Notes: generated by a model from the sequence alone, not told the origin. DNA of 64,000 nucleotides from Pontixanthobacter sp. CEM42 (GCF_017812015.1 NZ_JADQTN010000001.1:1962501-2026500), one strand, 5' to 3'; counted from the stretch's first letter, positions 27,013-37,365 are shown. A program made the numbers and translations.

Positions 27013-30000
27013 ATGTCATCGTTCAAGAGCCGTCTGTTGGTGTTCACTTGCCTTGCATCTGCCGGATTGGTGTTCGGCGGCACAGCCGCGTCGGCGCAAG
27101 ATAATAGCGAGCCCGATACAACGCTGCCGCGCGACCAGCCTGTGATACCGGATAACGACCCTATCATTGTGACCGGATCTCGCATCGAACGTCCGATCGA
27201 AAACTCATCGGTCCCGCTTCAGATACTCAGCGCTGAAGATATCCAAGAAACAGGCACGGTCGATCTGCAAGAGGCCTTGATCGAACTTCCGGGCGTTTCC
27301 CCTTCTATTTCACCGCAAAGCAGCAACAATCTGATCCAGACCAGCGGGCTGTCAACAATCAGTCTGCGCCGTCTCGGTGACGATCGCACATTGGCCCTGA
27401 TCAATGGCAAGCGGGCTGTTTCCAATTCGGGTAACTCGGATCGCGTAAGTCTTTCAACCATACCAGAAGGGTTGTTGAAACGAGTCGATGTTGTCAGCGG
27501 GGGATTTTCTGCGGTTTACGGCTCTGACGCCATCGCCGGAGTCGTGAATTTCATCCTCGAAGACAGCTTCGAAGGTCTCGAGTTTAACGCCCGTTATATG
27601 ACACCCGAGGCAAGCGGAGGTGAAGATTTCCGCGTTGGCTTCACGGCCGCGCAGCGATTTTCCGATGATCGTGGCTACGTCCTGCTTTCAGGAAGCTACC
27701 GTGATGTAAACGCCATCCGGGCCGACGCCACGCGCCCGGAATCAATCTTGGCGTTAGAGTTTGACGATCCGCTCAACAACAGTGCAAATAGTTTTGCCAA
27801 CGAAATCAACCAACCCGGGTGCGATCCGGCCAATGAAGATCGCCATTGCCTGCTCGGATCTCTCAGTCAAAGCACACCCGGGGGCGTGTTCGAGAATACC
27901 GACGCGTGGTTCGTCAACGGACGTTGGTTCAATGACCGTTCGCTGCAACCCGACGACCGAACCGGCTCACAAGATTTTCTTGGCGATTTCGACGGGTACA
28001 ATTTCCGCCCCGGGCTAAGCCTGCTGGGCGCACGCGAGATCTTCAATGTTGGCGCGAATCTGACCTACGAGTTCTCGCCCGCATTCGAAGTTTCGGTGCT
28101 TGGTCTGTATAACTTCGTCTCATCGAACACTTTCGGTGGTTTTGAAACGCTCAATCACAGCGATACTTTTGGGCCGAATGCCGGCCAGATCGGGAATATT
28201 GCCGCCGATCACCCATTTATTCCGCCCGAAGTCGAAGAAACCCGTTCTGGCTCGGTCGATTATGACCGCCGTTTGGTCGAACTGGGCCAACAACAGCGGC
28301 TCAATGATCGCGAAACCTACCGGTTAATGGCCGAAATCACCGGCGAACTTGGACCGAGCTTCCGATACGAAGCCTATGCGACGTTCGGAAAATTCCGTCA
28401 GGACCAAGTCAACACCGGTGAATACAACATGCGTAGGGCACAAGATGCCTTGAATGTAGAAGTCTCGGCCGGAGGGGCCGTCCAATGTGCGCGTGCGTTG
28501 GCCAGAGCAGAGGGCTGCGTGCCGTTGAACATTTTTGGCGAAGGGACCGTTTCTCAAGCAGCTGCCGACTATATCCGGTATATCGGTAGAGCGGCGCAAA
28601 CACGCACCCAGTTCAGCACCGGCGCATTCGTGCGCGGAGACCTGTTCGATATCTGGGCCGGTCCGGTCAAGGCTGTGTTTGGCGTGGAATATCGTTATGA
28701 GGGGCAAGAAACCTTCGGCGACCCCGATGGTGATGACTTCGCGGGCATCAACGGTGTGCGCGATCTCAACGATGGCGCGACTCGCGACACGCCGGGCTTT
28801 GTCCCCGATATCGACTTCGATCAGACCAGCCTCGCAACCTTCCCGAGCGTCGATGTGAGCTACAAGGTCAAGGAAGTCTTCGGCGAGCTCGAAATTCCCT
28901 TGATCGACAATATGCTCGATCTGCAACTTGCGGGCCGGATTGCGGATTACAATACAATTGGCACGATCTTTAGTTACAATGCGGGCCTGAGTTTCCGCCC
29001 GACCGACTGGCTGCGGCTACGCGGACAATATGCCCGTGCACAGCGCGCGCCGAACTTGACGGAAATCTTTTCTCCGCCTCGCCCTGACGCGGATGGCCTG
29101 ACTGATCCGTGCGAAGGCCTGTTGCCCGACGGGTCGGGACTGAGCACTTTGTCGGGAACGGGCGGCGAAAATGCCGACCTGGCGATCGTCGCGGCGAACT
29201 GTCTCGCAGAGCCAGGTATTCAGGCCTTTTTTGCAGATCCGGCAAACATCGATCCGGACACCAATCAGGTAATCGGTTTCGATGGCCCAGGATCGGTGCA
29301 GGGTCCCAATGCCGGTAATCCCAACGTACAGGAAGAGACCGCCGACACATTCACGGCAGGCCTTGTGTTTACACCGAATTTCATTCCCGGCCTGACTTTG
29401 GCGGTGGATTACTATCGTATCGAAATCAGCGATGCGATCACCTCGATCAGCACACAAAATACGGTCGATCTATGCTATTCCGCAGCCGACTATCCCAACA
29501 ACAGGTTCTGCGACGTGATTACACGCAATCCTGCCGATGGCGCGGTTACCGAAGTGATCAACTTCCAAGAGAATCTCAATGAGGAATTGGTCGAAGGCAT
29601 CGACGCACAGCTGCTGTATCGCTTCGAGCCGGGGTTCATTCCTGGCCGGTTCGACATCGACATGCGCTATAGCCATTATTTCACGGATGAAGTCACTTTC
29701 GAAGGGATCGGCGGGACAATCATAACCACCTCGCCGCTCGGCGAGATTGGCAGCCCGAACGATGAATTCCGTCTGCGGGTGGGATATCGCACTGGCGGCT
29801 TCCGCCTCTCTTACACCATGACTTACGAAGGCGGCGGGGTTGACGACATCGAAAGCGATCCCAATCCGACCGATGACCGCTTTTATCGAGTTAGTGGGCA
29901 GGATTATCATCGTATTTACGCGGCCTACGATTTCGGACCCGACGAGAATTTCAGGATTTTTGGCGGGGTGAACAACCTGTTCGATGACTACGGCCCGTTC

Positions 30001-30102
30001 GTTCCCACCGGGCTCGACAATGGCAGCTCGCTGAATATCGTCAGCGGCCTTAACGATCCCGCTGGTCGCGAATTCTACGCAGGCGTCCGAGTCCGTTACT
30101 AG
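27013..30102 (+). CDS. TonB-dependent outer-membrane receptor, 1029 aa
   Basis: A signal peptide (cleaved after ASAQ) is followed by a TonB-box-like segment and plug domain (DPIIVTGSRI, SSVPLQILSAEDI, LQEALIELPGVS, TLALINGKRA, RVDVVSGGFSAVYGSDAIAG) and a large beta barrel (FRPTDWLRLRGQYARAQRAPNL, FTAGLVFTPNF), ending in the aromatic FYAGVRVRY. It takes up large substrates across the outer membrane. The gene is followed by a secreted S9 peptidase, so peptides are a likely cargo, as in similar pairs of marine sphingomonads. ATG 27013 has GGGAGGAAAA upstream; the frame extends seven codons more. It is divergent from a LysR regulator. Confidence 0.94.
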   Translation: MSSFKSRLLVFTCLASAGLVFGGTAASAQDNSEPDTTLPRDQPVIPDNDPIIVTGSRIERPIENSSVPLQILSAEDIQETGTVDLQEALIELPGVSPSISPQSSNNLIQTSGLSTISLRRLGDDRTLALINGKRAVSNSGNSDRVSLSTIPEGLLKRVDVVSGGFSAVYGSDAIAGVVNFILEDSFEGLEFNARYMTPEASGGEDFRVGFTAAQRFSDDRGYVLLSGSYRDVNAIRADATRPESILALEFDDPLNNSANSFANEINQPGCDPANEDRHCLLGSLSQSTPGGVFENTDAWFVNGRWFNDRSLQPDDRTGSQDFLGDFDGYNFRPGLSLLGAREIFNVGANLTYEFSPAFEVSVLGLYNFVSSNTFGGFETLNHSDTFGPNAGQIGNIAADHPFIPPEVEETRSGSVDYDRRLVELGQQQRLNDRETYRLMAEITGELGPSFRYEAYATFGKFRQDQVNTGEYNMRRAQDALNVEVSAGGAVQCARALARAEGCVPLNIFGEGTVSQAAADYIRYIGRAAQTRTQFSTGAFVRGDLFDIWAGPVKAVFGVEYRYEGQETFGDPDGDDFAGINGVRDLNDGATRDTPGFVPDIDFDQTSLATFPSVDVSYKVKEVFGELEIPLIDNMLDLQLAGRIADYNTIGTIFSYNAGLSFRPTDWLRLRGQYARAQRAPNLTEIFSPPRPDADGLTDPCEGLLPDGSGLSTLSGTGGENADLAIVAANCLAEPGIQAFFADPANIDPDTNQVIGFDGPGSVQGPNAGNPNVQEETADTFTAGLVFTPNFIPGLTLAVDYYRIEISDAITSISTQNTVDLCYSAADYPNNRFCDVITRNPADGAVTEVINFQENLNEELVEGIDAQLLYRFEPGFIPGRFDIDMRYSHYFTDEVTFEGIGGTIITTSPLGEIGSPNDEFRLRVGYRTGGFRLSYTMTYEGGGVDDIESDPNPTDDRFYRVSGQDYHRIYAAYDFGPDENFRIFGGVNNLFDDYGPFVPTGLDNGSSLNIVSGLNDPAGREFYAGVRVRY

Positions 30103-30274
30103 ATTTCCAATGGACGTTCTTTGTGGGGGCCACGGCACCTTCGTTGCCCCTGCTTCGTGCTCCGCCGCAAGCGCGCCGCTGACGGGGATCACTGTCCGCT
30201 CGCCCGGTTGCATCGGAAACTACTTTCGGTATTGAGCGTTGCCATAACAGTTCGTCACGAGAGGAAAATTCACA

Positions 30275-32338
30275 ATGACTCGCAAGCTTCTGCTCGCAGC
30301 CACTTTGCTTGGCTCGGTATCGATTGCCGCAACCGCATCCGCCCGCCCGATGACACCAGAAGATGTCGCGAAGCTGGAAAGCGTCGGCGCGATTGTTGTC
30401 TCCCCTGATGGTAGCCGTGTTGCCTATACGACGTCGAGCATGCCTGATGTCACCGAAGGCGAAGACAATGGTTCTTCCAAGCAGCAGCTCAGCGTTGCGA
30501 CCGGTCCCGATAATGCGCGCGTTTTCCTGCCTGCTGATGTCAGCCCATCCGGCGTAACTTTCTCACCCGATGGCAGCATGATCAGCTTCAACTGGAAGCA
30601 TGACGATGATGATGGCCGCGCGGTTTGGGGTATCCCGGTTGATGGCGGCGCACAGCGCAAGCTTGCCGAGGTTGCAGATTCCAGCGTCCGTTCGCACGCT
30701 TGGAGCCCCGATGGATCGACTCTCTATATGCTGGTCGGTGCGGAAAAAGATAAGCAACGCGACAAACAGAAGAAGGGCGGCTTCAACGCTATCGTCTATG
30801 AGGAAGAAGCGCGCCTTAATCGCATGTTCTCTGCCTCAGTCGGCATGGAAGTCGACGCAGAGCCGGCAGAAATTAGCGTGCCCGGCTATGTCAGCAGCTT
30901 CCAGATTGCTCCTGATGGCACAAAGGCCATCGTCAACACTGCCCCAACGCCGAATGTCGATGACAGCTATACTCTCAAACGTGTCAATGTGATCGATCTG
31001 GCCAGCGGCAATGTAACCGCGGTCGTCGAGACACCCGGTAAAATCGGCGACGTGGAGATCTCGCCAGACAGCACTAAGTTGTCTCTGATCGCGGGCGTTG
31101 ACGAGAATGACCCGGCCTCCACCACATTGCACCTCGTGGACATGGCAACTGGCGAATATTCCGCCGTCAATGCCGGTGCCGCTGAAGCAGCCGTGGACGC
31201 TGAATTCCTTGGCACCGGGCAACTGGCCACAGTCATCCACAAAGGCGCGACGAGCTTCCTGCGCTTATACGACGCTAACGGCACCCAGCTGAATGAGATT
31301 GAAGCGCCAGGCCTCGCAGTGACAGGAATCGATGCTGGCGGTACCCGCGTGGTCTTCCGGGCCAGCAGCGCGGAACATCCCAGCGAATTGTTCGAAGTAG
31401 ACCAAACGGGCACCATCACCCGCTGGACCAATCACAATGATTGGTTGTCAGACATCACTTTCGGCAAGCAGAGCGTGGTCACTTACACAGCGCGCGACGG
31501 ACAAGAGATTGAAGGCATTCTGATCGAGCCTGTTGGCGGCGCCCCCGCCGGCGGCGCTCCGCTGATCATGAATGTCCATGGCGGCCCAGAGGCGCATGAG
31601 CGCAATGGCTGGCTGACTGCCTATAGCAAGCCTGGCCAAGTTGCCGCAGGCCAAGGCTACGCGGTGTTCTTGCCAAACTATCGCGGTTCTACTGCCTATG
31701 GCGTTGCTTTCTCCAAGCAGCACCAGAACGATTATGCCGGCAAAGAATTTAACGACATCATCGATGCGAAGCGGCACCTTGTCGCCGAAGGCATAGCTGA
31801 TCCTGATCGCACTGGTATCACCGGTGGTTCTTATGGCGGTTATGCCACGGCATGGGGAGCGACCGCGCATTCGGACGAGTACGCAGCCAGCGTGATGTTC
31901 GTCGGTATCTCCAACCAGATCAGCAAATTCGGCACGACCGATATTCCGCGTGAAATGTTCAATGTTCATAGCCTCAAATGGCCATGGCAGGATTGGCAGA
32001 GCATGCTCGAAGTTAGCCCGATCTACCACGTTGAAAACGCCGAAACACCGATCCTGATTATGCACGGCGCTGAGGATCCGCGCGTTGCCCCGTCGCAAAG
32101 CTACGAGCTCTATCGCAACATCAAGGTGCGCAAGCCCGATACGCCGGTGCGGCTCGTGCTCTATCCGGGTGAAGGTCACGGCAACCGCATGGCTGCGGCG
32201 CGCTATGACTATAATCTGCGGATGATGCGGTGGTTCGACACCTACCTCAAGACCGGCGACCGCAAGGCACCAATTCCGGGTCCGCGCCCTGAGCTCGCTG
32301 AGAACGCCAAGGGCGCGGCGGCTCCGGACGACGAATAA
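30275..32338 (+). CDS. Secreted S9-family prolyl oligopeptidase-like peptidase
   Basis: A signal peptide (cleaved after ASA) and a beta-propeller (about residues 30-420, WSPDGSTLYMLV-type blades) precede an alpha/beta-hydrolase domain with Ser519 in GGSYGGY, Asp601 in HGAEDPRV and His635 in GEGHGN. The oxyanion region MNVHGGPEA is typical of the DPP/acylaminoacyl-peptidase branch. It cleaves short peptides in the periplasm. Position 172 bases after the TonB receptor suggests joint function: uptake by the receptor, cleavage by this enzyme, LysR control from the divergent gene. The intergenic segment has no terminator. Confidence 0.94.
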   Translation: MTRKLLLAATLLGSVSIAATASARPMTPEDVAKLESVGAIVVSPDGSRVAYTTSSMPDVTEGEDNGSSKQQLSVATGPDNARVFLPADVSPSGVTFSPDGSMISFNWKHDDDDGRAVWGIPVDGGAQRKLAEVADSSVRSHAWSPDGSTLYMLVGAEKDKQRDKQKKGGFNAIVYEEEARLNRMFSASVGMEVDAEPAEISVPGYVSSFQIAPDGTKAIVNTAPTPNVDDSYTLKRVNVIDLASGNVTAVVETPGKIGDVEISPDSTKLSLIAGVDENDPASTTLHLVDMATGEYSAVNAGAAEAAVDAEFLGTGQLATVIHKGATSFLRLYDANGTQLNEIEAPGLAVTGIDAGGTRVVFRASSAEHPSELFEVDQTGTITRWTNHNDWLSDITFGKQSVVTYTARDGQEIEGILIEPVGGAPAGGAPLIMNVHGGPEAHERNGWLTAYSKPGQVAAGQGYAVFLPNYRGSTAYGVAFSKQHQNDYAGKEFNDIIDAKRHLVAEGIADPDRTGITGGSYGGYATAWGATAHSDEYAASVMFVGISNQISKFGTTDIPREMFNVHSLKWPWQDWQSMLEVSPIYHVENAETPILIMHGAEDPRVAPSQSYELYRNIKVRKPDTPVRLVLYPGEGHGNRMAAARYDYNLRMMRWFDTYLKTGDRKAPIPGPRPELAENAKGAAAPDDE

Positions 32339-32392
32339 GTCTTAACCTTAAACCGCTAAAAGGCTCGCCGACCGGAGAACGGGAGGCGGGCC

Positions 32393-32902
32393 ATGCGCGG
32401 AATATTGGGTTTGATTGTCGGGATTGGACTGGTTGCTTTTGCGGCCGGATATGTGACGACCGATAACGAGCCGCCGCTGTTCTTGCAGATCATTTTGGCT
32501 CTGTTCGGTCTCATGCTGATCTGGGCGAGCCTGCACCATTCACGTCTGCGTATGAAACGCTGGTCAGTGCATAATGGCGGCCGCGAGAAGCATGGTTTTG
32601 CCCGATTGCAGAGGCATATCAGTGAAGACGACCTCATTGCCGAAGTCACTTTCAAATCAACCTATGATGAGTGGCTGATCACGCTCGATTCAGCGAGCAT
32701 GAAGGCCAAGCTGGAAACAATCGGCGATGAAGTGCAGGCTGTCGCTTGGCTGGGCGAAGACGGTTTAATCTACGGCTTGGACTTGGATGGACAACGCACT
32801 CTGCCGCTCTCACCCGGAAAACCAATCACCCGCGAGATGCGCGAGAAGATGAACCGCCAGAGCCAGCGCCGCGAACTGAGAGCGCAAAAACTCTCGTCTT
32901 AG
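32393..32902 (+). CDS. Unknown protein with two N-terminal transmembrane helices
   Basis: 169 residues. Two hydrophobic helices (LGLIVGIGLVAFAAGYV and LQIILALFGLMLIWASL) separated by a short loop, then a basic soluble domain with IAEVTFKSTYDEWLITL. I recognise no family. It starts 54 bases after the S9 peptidase and may be co-transcribed. Its stop overlaps by four bases the stop region of the convergent MipA-like gene. Confidence 0.6.
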   Translation: MRGILGLIVGIGLVAFAAGYVTTDNEPPLFLQIILALFGLMLIWASLHHSRLRMKRWSVHNGGREKHGFARLQRHISEDDLIAEVTFKSTYDEWLITLDSASMKAKLETIGDEVQAVAWLGEDGLIYGLDLDGQRTLPLSPGKPITREMREKMNRQSQRRELRAQKLSS

Positions 32903-33801
32903 AACGTATAGCCCAGCCCGACGCCGACAAAGAACTGATCTGCCTTACCACGTATCGCGGTATATGGATTGTTCTTCGCATCATCGATCAGCCGCGAATA
33001 GCCGCCGATGACCACGGCGTTGAGTCCGCCATTCAGCGCGTTGCCATCCATATCGACGGCCACCAGCGTAGTCGCGCTGACTTTGGTGAAACCGCCATCT
33101 GCAACGAACTGCGGCAGGCCGCTTGCCGCGCTTTGGGTTGCGCTCACCGAGTAATAATAGTCAGCGAAATCATCGCTCGCATATTCGGTCCCAAGCGACA
33201 GCGATACAAACGTCCCGCGATTGACCGGCGTCGAATAGGTAATGCTCGGGTCAATAACCATACCGCCATGCGCGCCAGCGACATCCCAGCGGATATCCGC
33301 GCCCAGTGTCAGGCTATCGAACGGATTGAGCAATTTCGGAAAGCTGATCCCCGTCGCTGCTCCAACCTCGACAGCGCGATCAAGCTCACCCGCAGCGATA
33401 ACAACCGGATCTTCAATTTGGTCGGCACGATCGTTGCGCAGACGGATAGCAGGGCCAAAAGTGATATTCGGGCCATCATCGGTGTCAGGAATGAAATCGA
33501 GCGCCAGCCCGGCTGGACGCGGGCTGATATCAACGCCAGCCACGCTACCCTGCACCACGGGCAGCGGATTAAACACGTAATCGTCCGACCCACTATAGCT
33601 GGGGCTATACGCGACACCGAAGCCGATATTGATCCAAGTGTCATCAAACACAGAATCGGGTGGTCCGCCTTGTCCGGCTTGCACGCCCTCAGGCGGACCC
33701 GCTGGTGGGCCGGTCGGCGCTTCTTCGGTCTGCGCCAGAGCAGGTGCTGCAGTAAGGGTGAGCGCGCTGCATACGAGCCCGGTTAGAATGCTTCGTGTCA
33801 T
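32899..33801 (-). CDS. MipA/OmpV-family outer-membrane protein
   Basis: Signal peptide (cleavage after APALAQ) then a Pro/Gly-rich N-terminal segment and a barrel of about 270 residues: DTWINIGFGVAYSPSYSGSD, FGPAIRLRND, SFPKLLNPFDSLTLGADIRW, FVSLSLGTEYASDDFADYYYS and the C-terminal FVGVGLGYTF. The MipA/OmpV family sits in the outer membrane; the name-giving member scaffolds murein enzymes, but in alphaproteobacteria the role is mostly unknown. ATG 33801 has AGAGGTTTGAT upstream. It runs opposite to the crt operon. Confidence 0.9.
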   Translation of the reverse strand: MTRSILTGLVCSALTLTAAPALAQTEEAPTGPPAGPPEGVQAGQGGPPDSVFDDTWINIGFGVAYSPSYSGSDDYVFNPLPVVQGSVAGVDISPRPAGLALDFIPDTDDGPNITFGPAIRLRNDRADQIEDPVVIAAGELDRAVEVGAATGISFPKLLNPFDSLTLGADIRWDVAGAHGGMVIDPSITYSTPVNRGTFVSLSLGTEYASDDFADYYYSVSATQSAASGLPQFVADGGFTKVSATTLVAVDMDGNALNGGLNAVVIGGYSRLIDDAKNNPYTAIRGKADQFFVGVGLGYTF

Positions 33802-33863
33802 ATCAAACCTCTGTTTGATCGTTATTACGGTGCAAGAAGTCCGCTGTTCCTGCCGGGTAGCAA

Positions 33864-34472
33864 TTAACCCATGCCCTGCCATTCTCTAATCGCTTCAAAC
33901 GGCCAGACGAGCATGATCACATTGAGCGTAAGATTGTCGCGCACGACCATTGCCGCGACAATCTCCATGATAATGGCGAGCACCACGGTGACCCGCACCG
34001 GCAATTTCAGCGCGAGATAAAAGCCGAAGCTCATCCAGGCCAGATCGGCCAAAGAATTGATGATGCTATCGCCCGCATAACCAAAATTGACTGTGACCGA
34101 GCGATACCGGTCGATCACCATCGGGGTGTTCTCCACGATCTCCCACGCCGCCTCCAATGCGATAGCCAACGTGAAACTCCAGCGCGCAACAGGTTGACCG
34201 CCATCTTTGGCTCCCAGGCCGAGTTTCACGAACAGCAACCACCCCAGCCCATAGAACAGCATCCCGTGGATGATATGGCTCGGCGTGTACCAATCTGACA
34301 GATGCTGGCTGTTACCTGAGGAATTGATATCACCGTACCACAGGCTGACATAGCCGCATTCGCAGATCGGCGGCCGATCCATCGCGAACAACACGGCGAG
34401 CGTGATGAGAACCAGAACGATAGAAGCGATGATCGCCCTGCGGTGAGGAAGAAGTGTGCTTGTCAGTGTCAT
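33864..34472 (-). CDS. DUF2585 (UPF0314) integral membrane protein
   Basis: The conserved block ICECGYVSLWYGDINSSGNSQH, then DWYTPSHIIHGMLFY and WEIVENTPMVIDRYR plus the GYAGDSIINSLADL segment are signatures of this alphaproteobacterial membrane-protein family, with about five transmembrane helices. The function is not known. The His and Cys residues in the conserved loops might bind a metal. ATG 34472 (MTLTST) is preferred; the frame is open 11 codons further. It is divergent from crtY. Confidence 0.87.
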   Translation of the reverse strand: MTLTSTLLPHRRAIIASIVLVLITLAVLFAMDRPPICECGYVSLWYGDINSSGNSQHLSDWYTPSHIIHGMLFYGLGWLLFVKLGLGAKDGGQPVARWSFTLAIALEAAWEIVENTPMVIDRYRSVTVNFGYAGDSIINSLADLAWMSFGFYLALKLPVRVTVVLAIIMEIVAAMVVRDNLTLNVIMLVWPFEAIREWQGMG

Positions 34473-34548
34473 ACCACCTTGTGCCACAGCAGTTTTGTTG
34501 TGCAAGGCAATTGCTCCGCGAGAGGTTGCACCCTAGGGCAATCTGATA

Positions 34549-35778
34549 ATGACCGGGCGTTCGCAAACATTACCAGCAGATAGCCGAACCGAGATCGCGA
34601 TAGTTGGCGGCGGTCTTGCTGGCGGACTGATCGCACTTGCCCTGCGGCGGCGGCATCCGGAAATGCAAATTACCTTGATTGAAGCCGGTGAAACGCTGGG
34701 CGGGAACCACCGGTGGAGCTGGTTCGACAGCGATCTCGACGATGCTGGCACTGATCTTATGTCGCCATTCCGCAAGGCCGAGTGGGACGGATATGAAGTT
34801 CGCTTTCCTGCATATCGCCGCAAGCTGAACTCGATCTACCGATCTTTAACATCGAGCGATTTCGACGCTGCGTTGCGCCGTGAAATGGGCAATCAAACGA
34901 TCCTGACTAACCGCCCGGTCGCAGCGCTCGACGGCAAGGGCGTCACGCTCGAAAACGGGCAACGTATTTCCGCACGGACGGTTATCGATTGTCGCAGCTC
35001 AAAACCGGGTGAGCAATTCACTGGCGGTTGGCAAATTTTCATGGGTCGCCGCACCCGAACCCACAAACCGCACGGTGTCGAACGCCCGATCATCATGGAT
35101 GCAACGGTCGAGCAACTCGCGCCCTATAAGGAAGCTGGTGCGTACCGGTTCGTCTATGTTCTACCGCTCGGCGTGAATGAGCTATTTGTCGAAGATACAT
35201 ACTACGCCGACGAGCCTGTGCTCGACCGTAGCGCCTTGTCCAGCCGCCTCGACAAATATTGCGCGAAGCATGGTTGGGACGGCGACATCTTGGGCGGCGA
35301 GTCGGGCATTCTCCCTGTCATTACCGGCGGCGATTTCCGCGCCTATCAGGCCGATCAAGAGATTGAAGGTGTCAGCATTGCGGGCGCACGCGGCGGCTTT
35401 GTCCATCCGCTGAGTAGCTACACACTGCCATTCGCCGTCGAGACAGCACTCGCGATTGCTGAAGACGCTTTGCTTCCCGGCGAGCAATTGGCTGCTTTGC
35501 TGGAAACGCGCGCGCGCCGCCATTGGAAGCGCACCAAATTCTACCGTAAGCTCGGCTCAATGCTGTTCGGCGCCGCGGAACCCGCCAAGCGGTACAAGAT
35601 ATTCGAGCATTTCTACCGCCTGTCTGAATCGCTGGTGGAGAGGTTCTACGCAGGAAATTCACGCCTTGGGGACAAAGCACGCGTCCTTATTGGCAAGCCG
35701 CCCGTATCTGTCTTCAGAGCCATCGCGGCTCTGACCGGCAAAGGCGCACCATTGGCTGCGCATAAGGAGAAGAATTAG
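34549..35778 (+). CDS. crtY: Lycopene beta-cyclase CrtY
   Basis: The 409-residue protein has the FAD-binding GxGxxG start (IAIVGGGLAGGLIALALRRR), the GNHRWSWFDSD motif, the VIDCRSSK block and FVHPLSSYTLPFA of lycopene cyclases. It converts lycopene to beta-carotene at the inner membrane. It is the first gene of a tightly packed operon; its TAG ends at 35778 and crtI begins at 35779. No crtE, crtZ or crtW lies in this window. Confidence 0.93.
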   Translation: MTGRSQTLPADSRTEIAIVGGGLAGGLIALALRRRHPEMQITLIEAGETLGGNHRWSWFDSDLDDAGTDLMSPFRKAEWDGYEVRFPAYRRKLNSIYRSLTSSDFDAALRREMGNQTILTNRPVAALDGKGVTLENGQRISARTVIDCRSSKPGEQFTGGWQIFMGRRTRTHKPHGVERPIIMDATVEQLAPYKEAGAYRFVYVLPLGVNELFVEDTYYADEPVLDRSALSSRLDKYCAKHGWDGDILGGESGILPVITGGDFRAYQADQEIEGVSIAGARGGFVHPLSSYTLPFAVETALAIAEDALLPGEQLAALLETRARRHWKRTKFYRKLGSMLFGAAEPAKRYKIFEHFYRLSESLVERFYAGNSRLGDKARVLIGKPPVSVFRAIAALTGKGAPLAAHKEKN

Positions 35779-37365
35779 ATGAGCGGCACCACCGTCACAA
35801 GTACCGATCCAGGCACCAAGTCGCCCGAATTGGATATTGAATCCGGGCCTAAAGGCGCAGTCGCGCAGACTGCCCGAAACACGGGTAAAACCGCCTGTGT
35901 CGTAGGCTCCGGCTTTGGCGGTATGGCGCTCGCCATCCGTCTGCAATCGGCAGGCATTCAGACGACTGTGATCGAAGCGCGCGACAAGCCGGGTGGCCGC
36001 GCGTATTTCTGGGAGAAGGACGGTTTTACTTTCGACGGCGGACCAACCGTCATAACCGATCCGCCCTGCCTGGAAGAATTGTGGGAACTGACCGGCCACG
36101 ACATGAAGGAAGATGTCGAGCTGATGAAGGTCCATCCCTTCTACCGGCTCAACTGGCCTGATGGACACAATTTCGATTATTCCAATGTCGAAGCCGAACT
36201 AAACGCAGAGATAGCCAAGCTCGATCCCGAAGATGTCGAAGGATATCGCCGTTTCCTCGAATATTCGGCTGGTGTTTATGAAGAAGGCTACGTCAAGCTC
36301 GGTACTATCCCGTTCCTTGACTTCAAGAGCATGCTCAAAGCCGCCCCTGCGCTCGTCAAAAAGCAGGCATGGCGCAGCGTCTATTCGATGATTTCCAGCT
36401 TTGTGAAGAGCGAGAAATTGCGTGAGGCGCTGAGCTTCCACACGCTGTTAGTGGGCGGAAACCCGTTCAAAACAAGCGCGATTTACACTCTGATCCACAA
36501 GCTGGAAAAAGACGGCGGTGTCTGGTGGACGCGCGGCGGCACCAACCGGTTGATCGCAGGAATGATCCGCCATTTCGAACGGCTCGGCGGGACAATGATG
36601 GTCGGCGATCCGGTGGTTCAGGTCCACACGATTGGCAACAAAGCGACCGAAGTTGAGACCAAGAGCGGCTTCAAACAACGCTTCGATGCGGTGGCCAGCA
36701 ATGCCGATATCATGCATTCCTATCGCGACCTGCTGTCAGACAGCAAACGCGGGAAAGACAATACCAAGAAGCTGGCGCGCAAAAGCTACAGCCCCGGCCT
36801 GTTCGTGGTGCATTTCGGACTGGAAGGCACTTGGCCCGGCATCCCGCATCACATGATCCTGTTCGGCCCGCGCTATAAAGGCCTGCTCGATGATATTTAC
36901 GATCACGGCGTGCTGCCGCAGGATTTCAGCATCTATCTGCACCACCCGACGGTCACCGATCCGAGCATGGCCCCCAAAGGCAAGAGCACATTCTACGCGC
37001 TGGTTCCGGTCGCCCATATGGGCAAACTCGCGGTCGATTGGGACGAGATCGGCCCGATTTTGGAAAAGCGCATTCTCGACGAAGTCGGTCGCCGGCTGAT
37101 CCCCGACATCCATGACCGGATCGTGACCAAATTCCACTATGCGCCGAAGGATTTCGAGCAGGATCTGAACGCGCATTTGGGCAGTGCATTCAGCCTCGAG
37201 CCCGTCCTGTGGCAAAGCGCCTATTTGCGCGGCCACAACCGCGACGATGTGATCGACAATTTCTACCTGACCGGCGCTGGCACACATCCCGGCGCGGGTA
37301 TTCCCGGCGTGGTCGGCAGTGCTAAGGCGACCGCCGGATTGATGATCGAGGATTTAAAGGGATGA
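35779..37365 (+). CDS. crtI: Phytoene desaturase CrtI
   Basis: A Rossmann FAD site (CVVGSGFGGMALAIRLQSAG) and the DKPGGRAYFWEKDGFTFDGGPTVI block mark the carotenoid desaturase family; HPGAGIPGVVGSAKATA is the C-terminal FAD motif. The enzyme desaturates phytoene to lycopene. The N-terminus carries a 37-residue Ser/Thr/Pro extension before the Rossmann fold, longer than in most CrtI; no later ATG fits, so it seems real. It abuts crtY, and the next gene's ATG overlaps its stop (ATGA). Confidence 0.95.
   Translation: MSGTTVTSTDPGTKSPELDIESGPKGAVAQTARNTGKTACVVGSGFGGMALAIRLQSAGIQTTVIEARDKPGGRAYFWEKDGFTFDGGPTVITDPPCLEELWELTGHDMKEDVELMKVHPFYRLNWPDGHNFDYSNVEAELNAEIAKLDPEDVEGYRRFLEYSAGVYEEGYVKLGTIPFLDFKSMLKAAPALVKKQAWRSVYSMISSFVKSEKLREALSFHTLLVGGNPFKTSAIYTLIHKLEKDGGVWWTRGGTNRLIAGMIRHFERLGGTMMVGDPVVQVHTIGNKATEVETKSGFKQRFDAVASNADIMHSYRDLLSDSKRGKDNTKKLARKSYSPGLFVVHFGLEGTWPGIPHHMILFGPRYKGLLDDIYDHGVLPQDFSIYLHHPTVTDPSMAPKGKSTFYALVPVAHMGKLAVDWDEIGPILEKRILDEVGRRLIPDIHDRIVTKFHYAPKDFEQDLNAHLGSAFSLEPVLWQSAYLRGHNRDDVIDNFYLTGAGTHPGAGIPGVVGSAKATAGLMIEDLKG

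Noticed and set aside
32746-33786. Plus-strand ORF of 346 codons
   Set aside because: Antisense to the MipA-like outer-membrane protein, which has signal peptide and barrel motifs.
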